NCBI GenBank assembly: GCA_947177575.1
Contig: CAMWVA010000013.1
Span: 1 to 37,398 of the forward strand
Source: an uncultured Porphyromonadaceae bacterium
GTDB lineage: Bacteria > Bacteroidota > Bacteroidia > Bacteroidales > Muribaculaceae
Direction of reading: 5' to 3'
DNA: 37,398 bases
Shown: positions 1 to 9,361 of the stretch, in pieces
Layout of the letters: each line of letters begins with the position of its first letter
Numbering within the stretch: position 1 is the first letter of the stretch
Position numbers and translations under genes: made by a program
The notes under the pieces: model-generated
Told to the model about the DNA's origin: nothing
Databases searched by the model: none
What the model saw: only the letters and a program-made list of their open reading frames with translations

Positions 1-17
1 TTATAACGTATGATGAG

Positions 18-37
18 CCTGTTTGCAACAGGTTTTT
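18..37 (+). terminator. Intrinsic terminator of a gene upstream of the window
   Basis: Six-base arms CCTGTT and AACAGG (18-23 and 27-32) enclose a three-base loop and are followed by five T (33-37). This is a compact intrinsic terminator for a plus-strand gene that ends before the window starts. Confidence 0.6.
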
Positions 38-119
38 ATTATTTTTGTAAAAATCAATTGATATTATAGGTTTATTGTAAACCATAGCTCAAATTTTATC
101 ATATACTAAAGACTATTTT

Positions 120-1475
120 ATGCGACTCGGATTAGGATTTTCACTTGCTCTGTTATTAGCAGTGATGGGTATAGATAATTGTATGGCTTTGACCGGAAAA
201 TGGCGCGGAGATATAAGCTTGGGCCCTACAAAGTTACCTCTTGTGTTTAATTTCAGTGAAACACCCGAGGGAGATACAGAAGCTACAATGGATTCTCCAC
301 AGCAGAATGCTAAAGGTATTCCTTTAGAGGTAAAATTCTGTTCTCAGGATAGTATCAGTCTTGAATGTAAGATGATTGGTGCTACATATAATGGTAGAAT
401 CGAAGACGGTAAAATCGATGGTACATTCAGTCAGCGAGGTGTCAATCTTCCCCTTACACTGACTCCTGAGGAGGATTTGTCCGTGCGTCGCCCGCAGACT
501 CCGCAGCCACCATTTCCTTATATCGAGAAAGATATTGTTTTCACTTCTTATGACGGTACAGAGCTTGCCGGTACTCTGACTTTGCCGGATGCTACGCCGG
601 GAAAGAAATTTCCGACAGTGGTAATGGTTACAGGAAGTGGTCCGCAGAATAGGGATGAAGAGATATTTGAACACAAACCATTTGCTGTGATTGCTGATTA
701 CTTAGCAAGAAATGGAATTGCCTCTTTTCGGTTTGATGATCGCGGTACAGCATCATCAAAAGGAAATTATTCTGAAGCGACAATAGAGACATTTAAAGGC
801 GATGCTCGCAGTGCTTATAATTTTGTGAAAGGTTTGCCCGAAACAGATAAGACAGGTATTTTAGGACATTCCGAGGGTGGTACATTAGCTGTTATGATAG
901 CCGCTGAAGACAAGCCTGATTTCATTATCTCGCTTGCCGGAATGGTAATTCCGTCCAAAGAAACATTGTTAGACCAGAATATTCATCTGCTCGATCAGTT
1001 AGGTATAAGCGGTAAGCAGAAAGAATCATCTGTAAAGCTTATAGAAAAGCTGTATGAAGAAGTTATCAAACAATATAATTCAGGAGTAAGCTCTCCCATA
1101 GATATAGACTCTATTTGTCGTACGAATTCTCTTGAAGTACCGGCTATAGTGCTTGAATCGGTAAAGCAGAACAATGTTAGCCGTACCGGTTATTTCGATA
1201 GCCTTATAAGTCTTGACCCTACATCGGCTTTAAAGAAACTCAAATGTCCTGTGTTAGCTATCAACGGTACAAAGGACATCCAAGTTAATGCAGATAAAAA
1301 TCTTGAGGCCTTCAGAAACAATGTCAAGAATGTAGAGATTCAACGCATGGATGGTCTTAATCACCTTATGCAACACGCTGTTACAGGCGAAACTTCGGAA
1401 TATAACGAAATCAGAGAAACCATCTCTCCCGAAGTCCTATCACTTATCTCAACCTTCATTTTACGTCAGAAGTAG
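120..1475 (+). CDS. Secreted alpha/beta hydrolase (serine esterase/peptidase-like)
   Basis: A 451-residue protein with a hydrophobic N-terminus (about residues 4-19), so probably exported. Residues 25-115 form a beta-rich module seen in front of many Bacteroidota secreted hydrolases. The hydrolase domain follows (about 135-450), with an oxyanion-type GSGPQNRDE stretch near 172, the nucleophile elbow GHSEGG (Ser251), a likely acid in NGTKD, and a likely catalytic His in GLNH near the C-terminus. A serine hydrolase acting on an ester or peptide in the periplasm is well supported; the substrate is unknown. It is convergent with the EamA gene, and the two 3' ends overlap by 20 bases, so transcription of one may interfere with the other. 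The ATG at 120 is chosen because it begins the signal-like segment. No clear promoter was found in the 119 bases before it. Confidence 0.85.
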   Translation: MRLGLGFSLALLLAVMGIDNCMALTGKWRGDISLGPTKLPLVFNFSETPEGDTEATMDSPQQNAKGIPLEVKFCSQDSISLECKMIGATYNGRIEDGKIDGTFSQRGVNLPLTLTPEEDLSVRRPQTPQPPFPYIEKDIVFTSYDGTELAGTLTLPDATPGKKFPTVVMVTGSGPQNRDEEIFEHKPFAVIADYLARNGIASFRFDDRGTASSKGNYSEATIETFKGDARSAYNFVKGLPETDKTGILGHSEGGTLAVMIAAEDKPDFIISLAGMVIPSKETLLDQNIHLLDQLGISGKQKESSVKLIEKLYEEVIKQYNSGVSSPIDIDSICRTNSLEVPAIVLESVKQNNVSRTGYFDSLISLDPTSALKKLKCPVLAINGTKDIQVNADKNLEAFRNNVKNVEIQRMDGLNHLMQHAVTGETSEYNEIRETISPEVLSLISTFILRQK

Positions 1476-2388
1476 TGTTGTCTACACTTCTATTGACAAG
1501 AGCTATGCCGAAGAAGACCATGAGAGTGGCACCGGCTTTTACCCAACCGAAGTTGCCGACGCCGAGGGTAACAGCTATGATGGCTGCAAAAACGGGCTGA
1601 AGGTAGTTGTACATGCTGACTACAGTTGGCTTCAACTGACGCTGCGCTACCGGAATAAGAAGATAGCCTATGAAAGTCGCAACTATAATGATGTAAGCTA
1701 ATTCACCCCATATTTTCAGGTCAATTGCAGAGAAGTCGGTTTTTAATATCGACGGTATACAAAAGGGTACGTATGTAAAGGTAGAGATGAAGAAAAGCCA
1801 TTTCATCAGTGTGTAGGGAGAGTATTTACGTATTATGTCGCTGAAAGCCACATAATAGACAGCAGCGCAGAACTGAGCGGCCATACAGAATAAATCTCCC
1901 ATAAGCGGATTTGAGGCAATGGAGCTTTGAGGAGAACTTGCCACAAGAAGTAACGCTCCGGCAAGACCTATAATTACACCGGAAACTTTGAGCCATCTCA
2001 TGCGGAAATGCAGAAATATGGCGGCAAGAATCATCGTGAAAACAGGGGTGAGGGAACTCATTACCGACGAGTCAATAGGATTCGTCATTCCCACACCGAT
2101 TATAAAGAGACCTTGATTAGCGCTTATTATAAGCAGTGAAGCAGCGGCGAGCCGCAGCCAGTCGCGTGAATCTATTTTCTGACGTGTTTTTACAGATTCA
2201 GGTAATATAAAAGAAAAAATAAAGAACATCAGAGCGCCTCCGGTGATTCTGATTCCTGAGAGAGCCAGCGGAGAAATAACTTCCGAAAGCATCACATCTT
2301 TCGAGATCGGTGACATTATACCCCAGCCTAAATTGGCTAACAGTATCGCAATGTGGGCGTTTCTTTTGGCGTAGTCCGATTTATTCAT
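1456..2388 (-). CDS. EamA/DMT-family transporter, coupled to bioGC
   Basis: A 310-residue integral membrane protein with about ten hydrophobic segments and the two-repeat EamA layout of the drug/metabolite transporter superfamily; typical stretches are NLGWGIMSPISKD near the N-terminus and a late YNYLQPVFAAIIAV. Its start codon lies inside the end of the bioG-bioC gene: ATGAATAA holds the transporter ATG and the upstream TAA stop, an eight-base overlap implying translational coupling. The E. coli biotin transporter YigM belongs to the same superfamily, so uptake of biotin or movement of a precursor is a fair guess from context. The sequence alone does not set substrate or direction. It is the last gene of the minus-strand biotin cluster. 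Confidence 0.85.
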   Translation of the reverse strand: MNKSDYAKRNAHIAILLANLGWGIMSPISKDVMLSEVISPLALSGIRITGGALMFFIFSFILPESVKTRQKIDSRDWLRLAAASLLIISANQGLFIIGVGMTNPIDSSVMSSLTPVFTMILAAIFLHFRMRWLKVSGVIIGLAGALLLVASSPQSSIASNPLMGDLFCMAAQFCAAVYYVAFSDIIRKYSPYTLMKWLFFISTFTYVPFCIPSILKTDFSAIDLKIWGELAYIIIVATFIGYLLIPVAQRQLKPTVVSMYNYLQPVFAAIIAVTLGVGNFGWVKAGATLMVFFGIALVNRSVDNTTSDVK

Positions 2389-3778
2389 ACTTATTCCTGT
2401 TACGAGCGGTAAACCATGCAGGACGATAGGTCAGCGTTACGGGCTGACCGGCAGGCGGGGTAAGTGCTCGGAGCAGTGAGGCTCCGGAGGAGGATACTGC
2501 TGCTGAGCCACCGACACCGGTAGCTTTCAGATGTAGAAGTGCCTCGCGTGGGGAGGCGAATAGGAGGGGAATATCTTGTGTCTCTATAGTGACGTCAGTG
2601 AAATTGCGCTGCAGAGCAGCTTCGAGCTTTGCGAATGTAAGATAAAGCATGGGAGAGGGACGCAGGGTATCAAGTTCACTGAGATTGCCCGGCAGAAATG
2701 TTGAGCATACTAAGGCACCGTCAGGAGTAAGACAACGGGAAGCATTGGCAAAGAAGCGAGCCTGATGACTGAACCATTGTATTGTCGAGGCTGACACGAT
2801 GAGGTCGAATTGTTCTGTACACTCTTCCATCCACTTTTCGGCATCAGCCTGCATATAGTATTCCTCAGGCGCAAGATTAAGCTGAGGTATTGGATAGAGG
2901 TCAAGATAAGTAATTGATTTTATCGGTAGAGATACGGTGTACATACGGCTGAAGAGTCCGGAGCCTACACCGATTTCAAGTACACGCAGACTTCGGCTTT
3001 TGGGAGCAGCTTTTACTGCCATATCTGCGAGCCGCCGGGCTATAAGACGCTGGGCTTCGGCAGCTTTGTCGTATGTAGGTAGTGCCTTGTGAAAACGGTG
3101 TGCCACACGCTCTGTATCAGGAATTACCGAATGTACTATCTTAGACAGTTCGATAAAATGCGGTGCTTTCAGATTTATTATCTCTACTTCCGGATAATTG
3201 TGACTCCACGCTGTATGTTGAGCGGAGGAGGGGAAAATACGGTCATCATTGCCTATGTAAACTCTTCGCCAAGGTATAGAATTATCAGTCTGATTATTTT
3301 TAGAATCAGATGCTACAAATTCAAGTTGTCGACGCAGCATGTCGATGTCAGGAGTGGAGGGTAGACGTAGTTCAAGTTGTTCCAGTGCTTCGCGGGAACC
3401 TGCCATCCGAAGACGGAATTTGGTAAGGTTACGTAATGACAGTGTCGCTGCAGTGGCCGAGAATATATCTACCGGAATACCTTCAGTATCTGATACCGGA
3501 GTCAGAGTACCATTAATGGCGAAAGCAGATGTGGTACTGACGTCAGTCAGAGCACGATGAGCAGCATATACTCCAAGAGACCATGCAAACAGATATATAG
3601 TTGAGTACTGACCCACTATATCAGTGGGAAAATCGAAATCATCAAAATCATAAGCCACCAGAGTGTCCCATCCGGTACGGGTAGCTCCGACGTATAATTC
3701 GGGTGTCGTGCCCCAGCCGGCAAATATGAGAATCAGACGGTGGTTGTCCGGAGAGTGGCTGATGAACTGAAGTTTCAT
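2381..3778 (-). CDS. bioGC: BioG-BioC fusion: pimeloyl-ACP methyl ester esterase plus malonyl-ACP O-methyltransferase
   Basis: A 465-residue two-domain cytosolic protein. Residues 1-215 match the BioG (DUF452) alpha/beta hydrolase: IFAGWG near 18-23, nucleophile elbow AWSLG (Ser67), candidate acid at NDD (177-179) and APHF with His207. Residues 235-465 are a BioC-type class I methyltransferase: LEIGVGSG (267-274) binds S-adenosylmethionine, SASTIQWF follows at 329-336, and HLKATGVGG (416-424) is a BioC hallmark. BioC caps malonyl-ACP with a methyl ester so fatty-acid synthesis can build the pimeloyl chain; BioG removes the methyl once the chain is complete. The fusion therefore carries the opening and closing steps of pimeloyl-ACP synthesis. 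It overlaps the downstream EamA gene by eight bases. A 622-base gap separates it from bioF, and no promoter motif was found there, so how it is transcribed is unclear. Confidence 0.92.
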   Translation of the reverse strand: MKLQFISHSPDNHRLILIFAGWGTTPELYVGATRTGWDTLVAYDFDDFDFPTDIVGQYSTIYLFAWSLGVYAAHRALTDVSTTSAFAINGTLTPVSDTEGIPVDIFSATAATLSLRNLTKFRLRMAGSREALEQLELRLPSTPDIDMLRRQLEFVASDSKNNQTDNSIPWRRVYIGNDDRIFPSSAQHTAWSHNYPEVEIINLKAPHFIELSKIVHSVIPDTERVAHRFHKALPTYDKAAEAQRLIARRLADMAVKAAPKSRSLRVLEIGVGSGLFSRMYTVSLPIKSITYLDLYPIPQLNLAPEEYYMQADAEKWMEECTEQFDLIVSASTIQWFSHQARFFANASRCLTPDGALVCSTFLPGNLSELDTLRPSPMLYLTFAKLEAALQRNFTDVTIETQDIPLLFASPREALLHLKATGVGGSAAVSSSGASLLRALTPPAGQPVTLTYRPAWFTARNRNKYE

Positions 3779-3866
3779 GCTTGTTAAAGCTTTTAGTCGA
3801 TGTGTTTAAATGACTATGCTGATAATATTTCTGGGATGTTGTATAAAAAGTGATTAGGACGCTCTT

Positions 3867-3895
3867 AAAGACTGCTTGAAACAGCTGTCTTTTTT
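3867..3895. terminator. Hairpin with T-run in the bioF-bioGC gap
   Basis: AAAGAC-T-GCT (3867-3876) pairs with AGC-T-GTCTTT (3883-3892) across a TGAAAC loop, with one T-T mismatch. The plus strand continues with T (3893-3895). It would end plus-strand transcription, perhaps of the gene whose relic lies nearby, or act between bioF and bioGC on the minus strand. Its role is uncertain. Confidence 0.35.
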
Positions 3896-4111
3896 AAGTT
3901 CCCATGTATGATTATCTTTAATTCTTTTTCATATCTTTCCCAGATTTATTTATCTAATTAAAAGATAATTAACAGGCAGAGCCGAATTAACCGACACTGA
4001 TAATAATATGCAAAGTAAGTAAATAGTCAGTTACTGACAAAATAAATGTCTGTTTAAATTTCTTTATTTGTAGTTAAGTTAGGTAAATCAGAAACTTACT
4101 TCAAATAGTAA

Positions 4112-4365
4112 TTAGAAGGTGGTCATAGTATTTGTCGTAATCAAAGATGTTTATGCGATTAGGGCGTGCAGAGAAAGCCGGTAGTGGAGTCGATAAAATT
4201 CTGAGTGGTTGGCATTATTTAGGGTTACCCAAGCCTACTGTATCAGAAGAAGCACGTCCAGATTATATGGTGATAATCAATATTTTGTAAAAAATCCAAA
4301 GGAATAATTTGTGAATTTTAGATAAAATCCAAAGGAATACCCAGAGAGAAAAAATCGAGATATAG
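4112..4365 (+). pseudogene. Relic of an AlbA_2/HATPase_c_4-type putative regulator gene (C-terminal part)
   Basis: Read in two frames, this stretch gives EGGHSICRNQ (4115-4144), then after a one-base shift KMFMRLGRAEKAGSGVDKI (4144-4200), then GLPKP and RPDYMVII. This order matches the C-terminal part of the ATP-binding transcriptional-regulator family (AlbA_2 plus HATPase_c_4), where CRNP..QKMF...GEKAGSGVDKI is a signature. The frame continues past TAA (4288) and TGA (4312) into KIQRNTQREKIEI, resembling the usual winged-helix start, and ends at TAG (4363). A frameshift, two in-frame stops and loss of the N-terminal part show decay. It is plus-strand, AT-rich, and sits between bioF and bioGC on the opposite strand. 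This is the only sign of foreign or lost DNA in the window. Confidence 0.75.
4291..4339 (+). repeat. 16-base direct repeat, 33-base period, in the gene relic
   Basis: An identical 16-base unit occurs at 4291-4306 and 4324-4339, starting 33 bases apart, exactly 11 codons. Both copies read KIQRN in the relic's frame, so this is probably an in-frame duplication in the linker of the original protein. Confidence 0.6.
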
Positions 4366-4400
4366 CAACTGTATCGTTATATAACAGAGAACTCATAATG

Positions 4401-5513
4401 CTATTGATATGAGTTGAGGATAGTGATAAAGGGTTTTAGGTCGGATTCGGTGAGGAGAGCGTTGAGGGAAATGCGGAGACGTTCGCCACCGGGAGGAACA
4501 GTAGGACGGCGTATTGGGAGGACATCAAGACCGGCGGTGTGCAAATGGTCAGCTAATGTCAGAGCTTTGGCGGCATCGCCCGTAAGGTAAGGTATTATCT
4601 GGGAATAGGCAGGGCGGTTGAGACGGTTGCCAAGCCATTGCCACAGATGTTGCAGATGCTCGCGTTCGGTGTGCATGGTTGTCATCTTTTCGAGCATAAG
4701 CAGAGTCCATGCGCAACAGGCCGGCGGGAGAGCTGTGGAGAAGATAAAGGGACGTGCTGAATTGAGCAACCAGCGTTTCATCGATGTGGAACATATAGTA
4801 TATGCTCCCATAGAGGCTAATGCTTTGCCAGCTGTGCCAACAATAAGGTTTATATCTTTGATACAATTCGTCTGTTCACAAAGTCCGAGCCCATGCTCAC
4901 CGAACACACCGACGCCGTGAGCTTCATCGACATAAAGCACTATACGGTCATCTTTACGTTTCAGTTTTATTAAAGCATCAAGCGGAGCCAAATCACCATC
5001 CATACTATAAACGGATTCGACTATAATTACTATATGTCGGAAATCCGAACCTTTGGTTGCTATGATACGTTCCAAATGCTCTGTATCATTATGGCGGAAA
5101 CGGATAAAGTTTGCACCACAAGTGCGGAGACCGTCGATAGCCGAAGCATGTATGAGTTTGTCAGCTACGAAAAGAGTTGAGGGAAGGTTAAGTGCGCCGA
5201 TACACCCTACATTGGCATGATAGCCCGAATTGAATACCAACGCCGGACGCCGGTAGAGCTCCTCGAGCTTATCCTCAAGAAGGGCATGATGATACTGACG
5301 CCGTGAGAGGAGCCGCGAAGCCGAAGATGTCATGGAAGCATCAGGAAAACGACACAGAAACTCATCGCGCCATTCCTCGGAACGCTGTCCGAGGCCGAGA
5401 TAATCGTTTGAGCACAGATCCGTCATGTCCGGACGGCCCTGTGCAGGTATAGTGCGGCAGCGGGATTCGGTTGCTAACTCAGAGAGTAAAATATCAAGTT
5501 CTGTATCAAGCAT
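4401..5513 (-). CDS. bioF: 8-amino-7-oxononanoate synthase BioF
   Basis: A 370-residue PLP enzyme of the alpha-oxoamine synthase family. It joins pimeloyl-ACP to alanine with loss of CO2 to give 8-amino-7-oxononanoate, the first ring-forming step of biotin synthesis. Visible motifs are LCSNDYLGL (33-41), NSGYHAN (95-101), HASAIDG (122-128), the cofactor-binding [11 protein letters not shown] (195-205), and GTAGKALAS with the PLP lysine at Lys230. The protein is slightly shorter than the usual 380-390 residues but has all core motifs. Its ATG lies in ATGCTTGA, which also holds the bioA stop, so the two genes overlap by eight bases and are probably translationally coupled. Confidence 0.96.
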   Translation of the reverse strand: MLDTELDILLSELATESRCRTIPAQGRPDMTDLCSNDYLGLGQRSEEWRDEFLCRFPDASMTSSASRLLSRRQYHHALLEDKLEELYRRPALVFNSGYHANVGCIGALNLPSTLFVADKLIHASAIDGLRTCGANFIRFRHNDTEHLERIIATKGSDFRHIVIIVESVYSMDGDLAPLDALIKLKRKDDRIVLYVDEAHGVGVFGEHGLGLCEQTNCIKDINLIVGTAGKALASMGAYTICSTSMKRWLLNSARPFIFSTALPPACCAWTLLMLEKMTTMHTEREHLQHLWQWLGNRLNRPAYSQIIPYLTGDAAKALTLADHLHTAGLDVLPIRRPTVPPGGERLRISLNALLTESDLKPFITILNSYQ

Positions 5514-6813
5514 CCGGAGTGTAACTTATACCGTTGGTCTCGGCTATTATAGAGAGTAGGGCATCGCACAACCGTTCCACCTGACTGTCAGAAACGGCGA
5601 GGAAAGGAGGCATAATATAAGCATTTCGGCCGAAAGGACGTATCCAGACTCCTTCCCGAACACATAGACGCTGAAACTCCGCTAAGTCTACGTCGTGGTC
5701 AAGTTCCACGACACCTATAGCACCAAGTACTCTCACATCATGTACAAAAGGCCATGAAGCCGCAGGTTTTAGACGACGGCGCATGATAGCCTCGATTTCG
5801 GCTACTCTTTTTTGCCAAGGTTGTGAAAGCAGAAGTCGCAGAGAGGCCAAACCTACAGCGCAGGCCAATGGATTCGCCATAAAGGTAGGACCGTGCATCA
5901 TTACATGAGCATCGCTGTTAGCAATCATATCAGCTACTTTAGCTGTAGTGGCTACGGCCGCAAAGGTCATATAGCCGCCTGTGATAGCTTTTCCGATAAG
6001 CATTATGTCAGGTTCGACACCGGCATGTTCCCAAGCGAATAGTCGTCCTGTACGGCCGAAACCGGTAGCAATCTCATCAAAAATGAGTAATATGCCGAGT
6101 TTATCACACAGAGTGCGTAATTCCCGTAGGTACTGAGGATGATAGAAACGCATACCACCGGCACCCTGTACCACAGGTTCGAGTATGACACCGGCCAGAG
6201 TTTCAGCATTCTCTTCGAGCAACCGACGCATAGATTCGAAGTCTGACGGTTCCCATTCTGAATCGAAAGTACAACGTGGTTCATCGGCGAAGAAACGTAC
6301 AGGCAGTGCCGGACCGAAAGCCGAGTGCATTCCGGTGACAGGGTCACATACCGACATAGCGTTCCACGTATCGCCATGATAACCGCGACGTATTGTGGCG
6401 AAATTGGTACGGCGGGGATTATTCTGGGCTTGTACAGCCATTTTCAGAGCTACTTCCGTAGCCACCGAACCGGAATCGGCATAAAATATGTGCTGCATCG
6501 AAGGCGGGAGCACTTTAAGTAGCATACGGCCGAGTTCTATAGCCGGTTCATGAGTAAGACCGCCGAACATGATATGACTCATCTTATCGAGCTGTTGGCG
6601 GGCAGCCTCATTAAGTGTAGGGTTGTTGTAACCGTGTATCACACACCACCACGACGACATACCGTCGATAAGTTCGGTTCCGTCAGCTAATGTTATAACC
6701 GCACCTTCCGCATGATCTACCTTATAGGTAGGAAGCGGATTGTGGGTTGAGGTGTAGGGATGCCACAGATGAATGTGGTCGAATTCGTCAAAATTAGGAT
6801 TATCGTGTTGCAT
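5506..6813 (-). CDS. bioA: Adenosylmethionine-8-amino-7-oxononanoate aminotransferase BioA
   Basis: A 435-residue class III PLP aminotransferase. It moves an amino group from S-adenosylmethionine to 8-amino-7-oxononanoate, giving 7,8-diaminononanoate. BioA-type features are LWHPYTS (16-22), GMSSWW (51-56) in the substrate region, [10 protein letters not shown] (111-120), [12 protein letters not shown] (245-256) with the cofactor aspartate, and [10 protein letters not shown] with PLP lysine Lys275. In some Bacteroidota BioA is fused to BioD; here it is separate and bioD lies 7 kb away. The gene follows priA by 50 bases and overlaps bioF by eight. No TAnnTTTG promoter was seen in the short priA-bioA gap, so read-through from priA is possible. 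Confidence 0.96.
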   Translation of the reverse strand: MQHDNPNFDEFDHIHLWHPYTSTHNPLPTYKVDHAEGAVITLADGTELIDGMSSWWCVIHGYNNPTLNEAARQQLDKMSHIMFGGLTHEPAIELGRMLLKVLPPSMQHIFYADSGSVATEVALKMAVQAQNNPRRTNFATIRRGYHGDTWNAMSVCDPVTGMHSAFGPALPVRFFADEPRCTFDSEWEPSDFESMRRLLEENAETLAGVILEPVVQGAGGMRFYHPQYLRELRTLCDKLGILLIFDEIATGFGRTGRLFAWEHAGVEPDIMLIGKAITGGYMTFAAVATTAKVADMIANSDAHVMMHGPTFMANPLACAVGLASLRLLLSQPWQKRVAEIEAIMRRRLKPAASWPFVHDVRVLGAIGVVELDHDVDLAEFQRLCVREGVWIRPFGRNAYIMPPFLAVSDSQVERLCDALLSIIAETNGISYTPDA

Positions 6814-6863
6814 GGCATTATTAAACAGATTACAGACGCAGATGAAGTGAAGTGCACATAGTC

Positions 6864-9338
6864 TTATACCGGATCGACATCATAGTATACGATTGCCGAT
6901 TTCAGCCGTGAGTCGGAAGCAAGCGAGGCCGTGACCGAGCGTAGCAGGTCTTTAACCTTCCGCATCGAAGCATTCGCCTCGACCTTAAGCATTATAGATT
7001 GTAGAAACCATGTCGCCACTCGGCTGACCAGCGGTTTTTCAGGACCGAGTACACGTTCGCCGAAGACCTTACGCAGCTCAAGGGTATATGTAACGGCTAA
7101 GGCATCGACAGTGGCAGCGTCCTTATGTTTTATATAAATATTAATGATACGTGTGAACGGAGGGTAGGCGAAGCGCTTACGGTCATCAAGCTCACGTGCG
7201 TAGTACGAGGCATAATCATGGCATTTCACATCGGCTAATACGGGATGTTCCGGGGCAGTGGTCTGAATGATTACCTGCCCCTTGTCAGCGCGTCGCCCGG
7301 CACGTCCGGCTACCTGTTCGAGCATATTGAAGGCACGTTCGTTACTGCGAAAATCCGGAAAATTGAGTAGTGTATCGGCATTGAGCACACCGACTACACG
7401 TACATTCTCAAAATCAAGGCCTTTTGTCACCATTTGTGTACCTACAAGAATATCAGTCTCATGACGGGCAAACTCCTCGATTATTTCCTGATAGGCATCT
7501 TTGTTACGTGTGGTATCAAGGTCCATACGGGCCACACGATGTCCCTCAAACTCACGGTGCACTTCCTCGGCTATACGCTCGGTACCGTAGCCGTATATTT
7601 CGATAGCGTTATCACCGCAAGCCGGACATAACGCAGGAAGATTGCGTGAAAAACCGCAGTAGTGACAGCGCAGTAGTGCGGAGTTCTTATGATAAACCAG
7701 TGAAACATCACAATTCTGACATTTCGGAGTCCAGCCGCAGGTACGGCACACTACCACCGGAGCAAATCCCCGTCGGTTCTGAAACATTATGGCCTGTTTC
7801 CCGTCATTCAGTGCGTGATTTGTAGCGAGGCGTAAAGTAGACGACAATATACCTTTGACTTCCTTGCGTTTGCGCATGGCCTTCATGTCGACAATCTCGA
7901 CTTCTGGGAGCTGTGCGTCACGGTATCTGACATCGAGTGTGACCAATCCGTACTTACCTGTAGTGGCTTTATAATAAGTTTCGACTTCGGGAGTAGCTGA
8001 ACCTAACAGAGTCTTTGCACCGTGCATAGAAGCTAATACAAGAGCGGCGTCACGGGCATTATAGCGTGGGGCCGGGTCATATTGCTTAAAAGATGCTTCG
8101 TGTTCTTCGTCAACAATAACTAATCCGAGACGTGCGAAGGGCAAAAACACAGATGAACGCACACCGAGTATAACCAATGGTTCGACAGAAGTGAGCAGAC
8201 GTCGCCATATATCGACACGTTCAGCATCAGAAAATTTAGAATGATATACTATCAATCGGTCGCCGAATATCTTGCGTAACCGGTCGGTAAGCTGCGTTGT
8301 AAGTGAAATTTCAGGTACTAAGAAAAGTATCTGTCCTCCTGCCTGCAGAGCTTCGTTGATGAGATGAGCGTAAATCTCTGTTTTACCGCTTCCGGTGACA
8401 CCGTGCAGCAGAGTTATGCTTTGGTCATTGAAAGAGTTACGGATTTGCTGTAGGGCTGTGTTCTGAGCTTCGGATAGTTGTGGTAATTCTGTTGTGCTGA
8501 AAGCGATATTATCGGCTTTGAAACGGTTGACAGATTTACGATAGACTTCGAAAATACCTTTATCAACAAGTGCTTTGAGTATACCCGGTGTAGCGCCTGA
8601 CTTATCAAGGAGTTGCTGTCGACCCACTTCAAGTGGAGCTGAATTAACAGTCAGCCAGCGGGACATATCCAGATAAGCTACTAACAGTTTTTCCTGACGC
8701 TGTGAGCGTGACACGAGAGCGAAGAACTCATGCAGCTTATCGTTATCCGACCGTTCGGCGGTCAGACGTACGAATGATTCCTTACGTGGTTTGTATTTCT
8801 CGACTACGTGTTCGTCTATTTCTACTATACCCGTAGCCAGCATAGTATTGATGTGGCGTACTATATTACGGAAGCCTGTCTCTTGCTCTATTTCAGATAC
8901 TCTGAGACGCTTCTTCTGGCTGAGTACCTGTATGATGACAGTCTGATGCTCAGAGAGCTTTGTGTCGGAATCAAATTCAAAATCAGGATTCAGTGAAATA
9001 AAGGTCTCACTTTCCGGTTTGAGCCCTGTCGGCACTGCTGCTTTGTAGACTTCGCCGACAGCACAGAGATAATAATCGGCAATCCAGTGCCAGAATTTCA
9101 GCTGTGGATAACGTACAATCGGTGTTTCGTCAAGCAGAGCGACAAAAGGTTTGACTTCGTAACCTTCGGGACGTTGTGAATGGACTGATTCGATTATGGC
9201 GGTATAATACTTTTTTTTGCCGAATTGTACAAGTACACGTCCCCCGACCGTCACCTTGTCGATAAGTGCTTCGGGAACGGCATAAGTGAAAGTGGAATAG
9301 AGGGGAAGTGGTAGTATAACTTCTACAAATCTGTCCAT
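6864..9338 (-). CDS. priA: Replication restart helicase PriA
   Basis: An 824-residue superfamily 2 helicase that recognises stalled forks and reloads the replicative helicase. The N-terminal DNA-binding domain opens with [15 protein letters not shown]. Walker A is GVTGSGKT (313-320) and Walker B is DEEH (410-413), followed by GSATPE. An eight-cysteine zinc-binding region (from CRTCGW through CPACG, roughly 533-577) sits inside the helicase core as in all PriA proteins. [12 protein letters not shown] and QVAGRAGR complete the C-terminal helicase motifs. Length is somewhat above E. coli PriA (732), with extra residues in the 120-280 region, as is common in Bacteroidota. It starts 23 bases after the stop of an outer-membrane protein gene and is followed by bioA after 50 bases. 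Confidence 0.96.
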   Translation of the reverse strand: MDRFVEVILPLPLYSTFTYAVPEALIDKVTVGGRVLVQFGKKKYYTAIIESVHSQRPEGYEVKPFVALLDETPIVRYPQLKFWHWIADYYLCAVGEVYKAAVPTGLKPESETFISLNPDFEFDSDTKLSEHQTVIIQVLSQKKRLRVSEIEQETGFRNIVRHINTMLATGIVEIDEHVVEKYKPRKESFVRLTAERSDNDKLHEFFALVSRSQRQEKLLVAYLDMSRWLTVNSAPLEVGRQQLLDKSGATPGILKALVDKGIFEVYRKSVNRFKADNIAFSTTELPQLSEAQNTALQQIRNSFNDQSITLLHGVTGSGKTEIYAHLINEALQAGGQILFLVPEISLTTQLTDRLRKIFGDRLIVYHSKFSDAERVDIWRRLLTSVEPLVILGVRSSVFLPFARLGLVIVDEEHEASFKQYDPAPRYNARDAALVLASMHGAKTLLGSATPEVETYYKATTGKYGLVTLDVRYRDAQLPEVEIVDMKAMRKRKEVKGILSSTLRLATNHALNDGKQAIMFQNRRGFAPVVVCRTCGWTPKCQNCDVSLVYHKNSALLRCHYCGFSRNLPALCPACGDNAIEIYGYGTERIAEEVHREFEGHRVARMDLDTTRNKDAYQEIIEEFARHETDILVGTQMVTKGLDFENVRVVGVLNADTLLNFPDFRSNERAFNMLEQVAGRAGRRADKGQVIIQTTAPEHPVLADVKCHDYASYYARELDDRKRFAYPPFTRIINIYIKHKDAATVDALAVTYTLELRKVFGERVLGPEKPLVSRVATWFLQSIMLKVEANASMRKVKDLLRSVTASLASDSRLKSAIVYYDVDPV

Positions 9339-9361
9339 TATATTTTTACGGAGAGTATATA

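Noticed and set aside
1351-1701. Plus-strand frame of 116 codons across the hydrolase/EamA junction
   Set aside because: Overlaps both real genes, no start context and no domain.
4018-4111. Possible N-terminal remains of the relic gene
   Set aside because: Several frames were read by eye but none gave family motifs, so the relic is called only from 4112.
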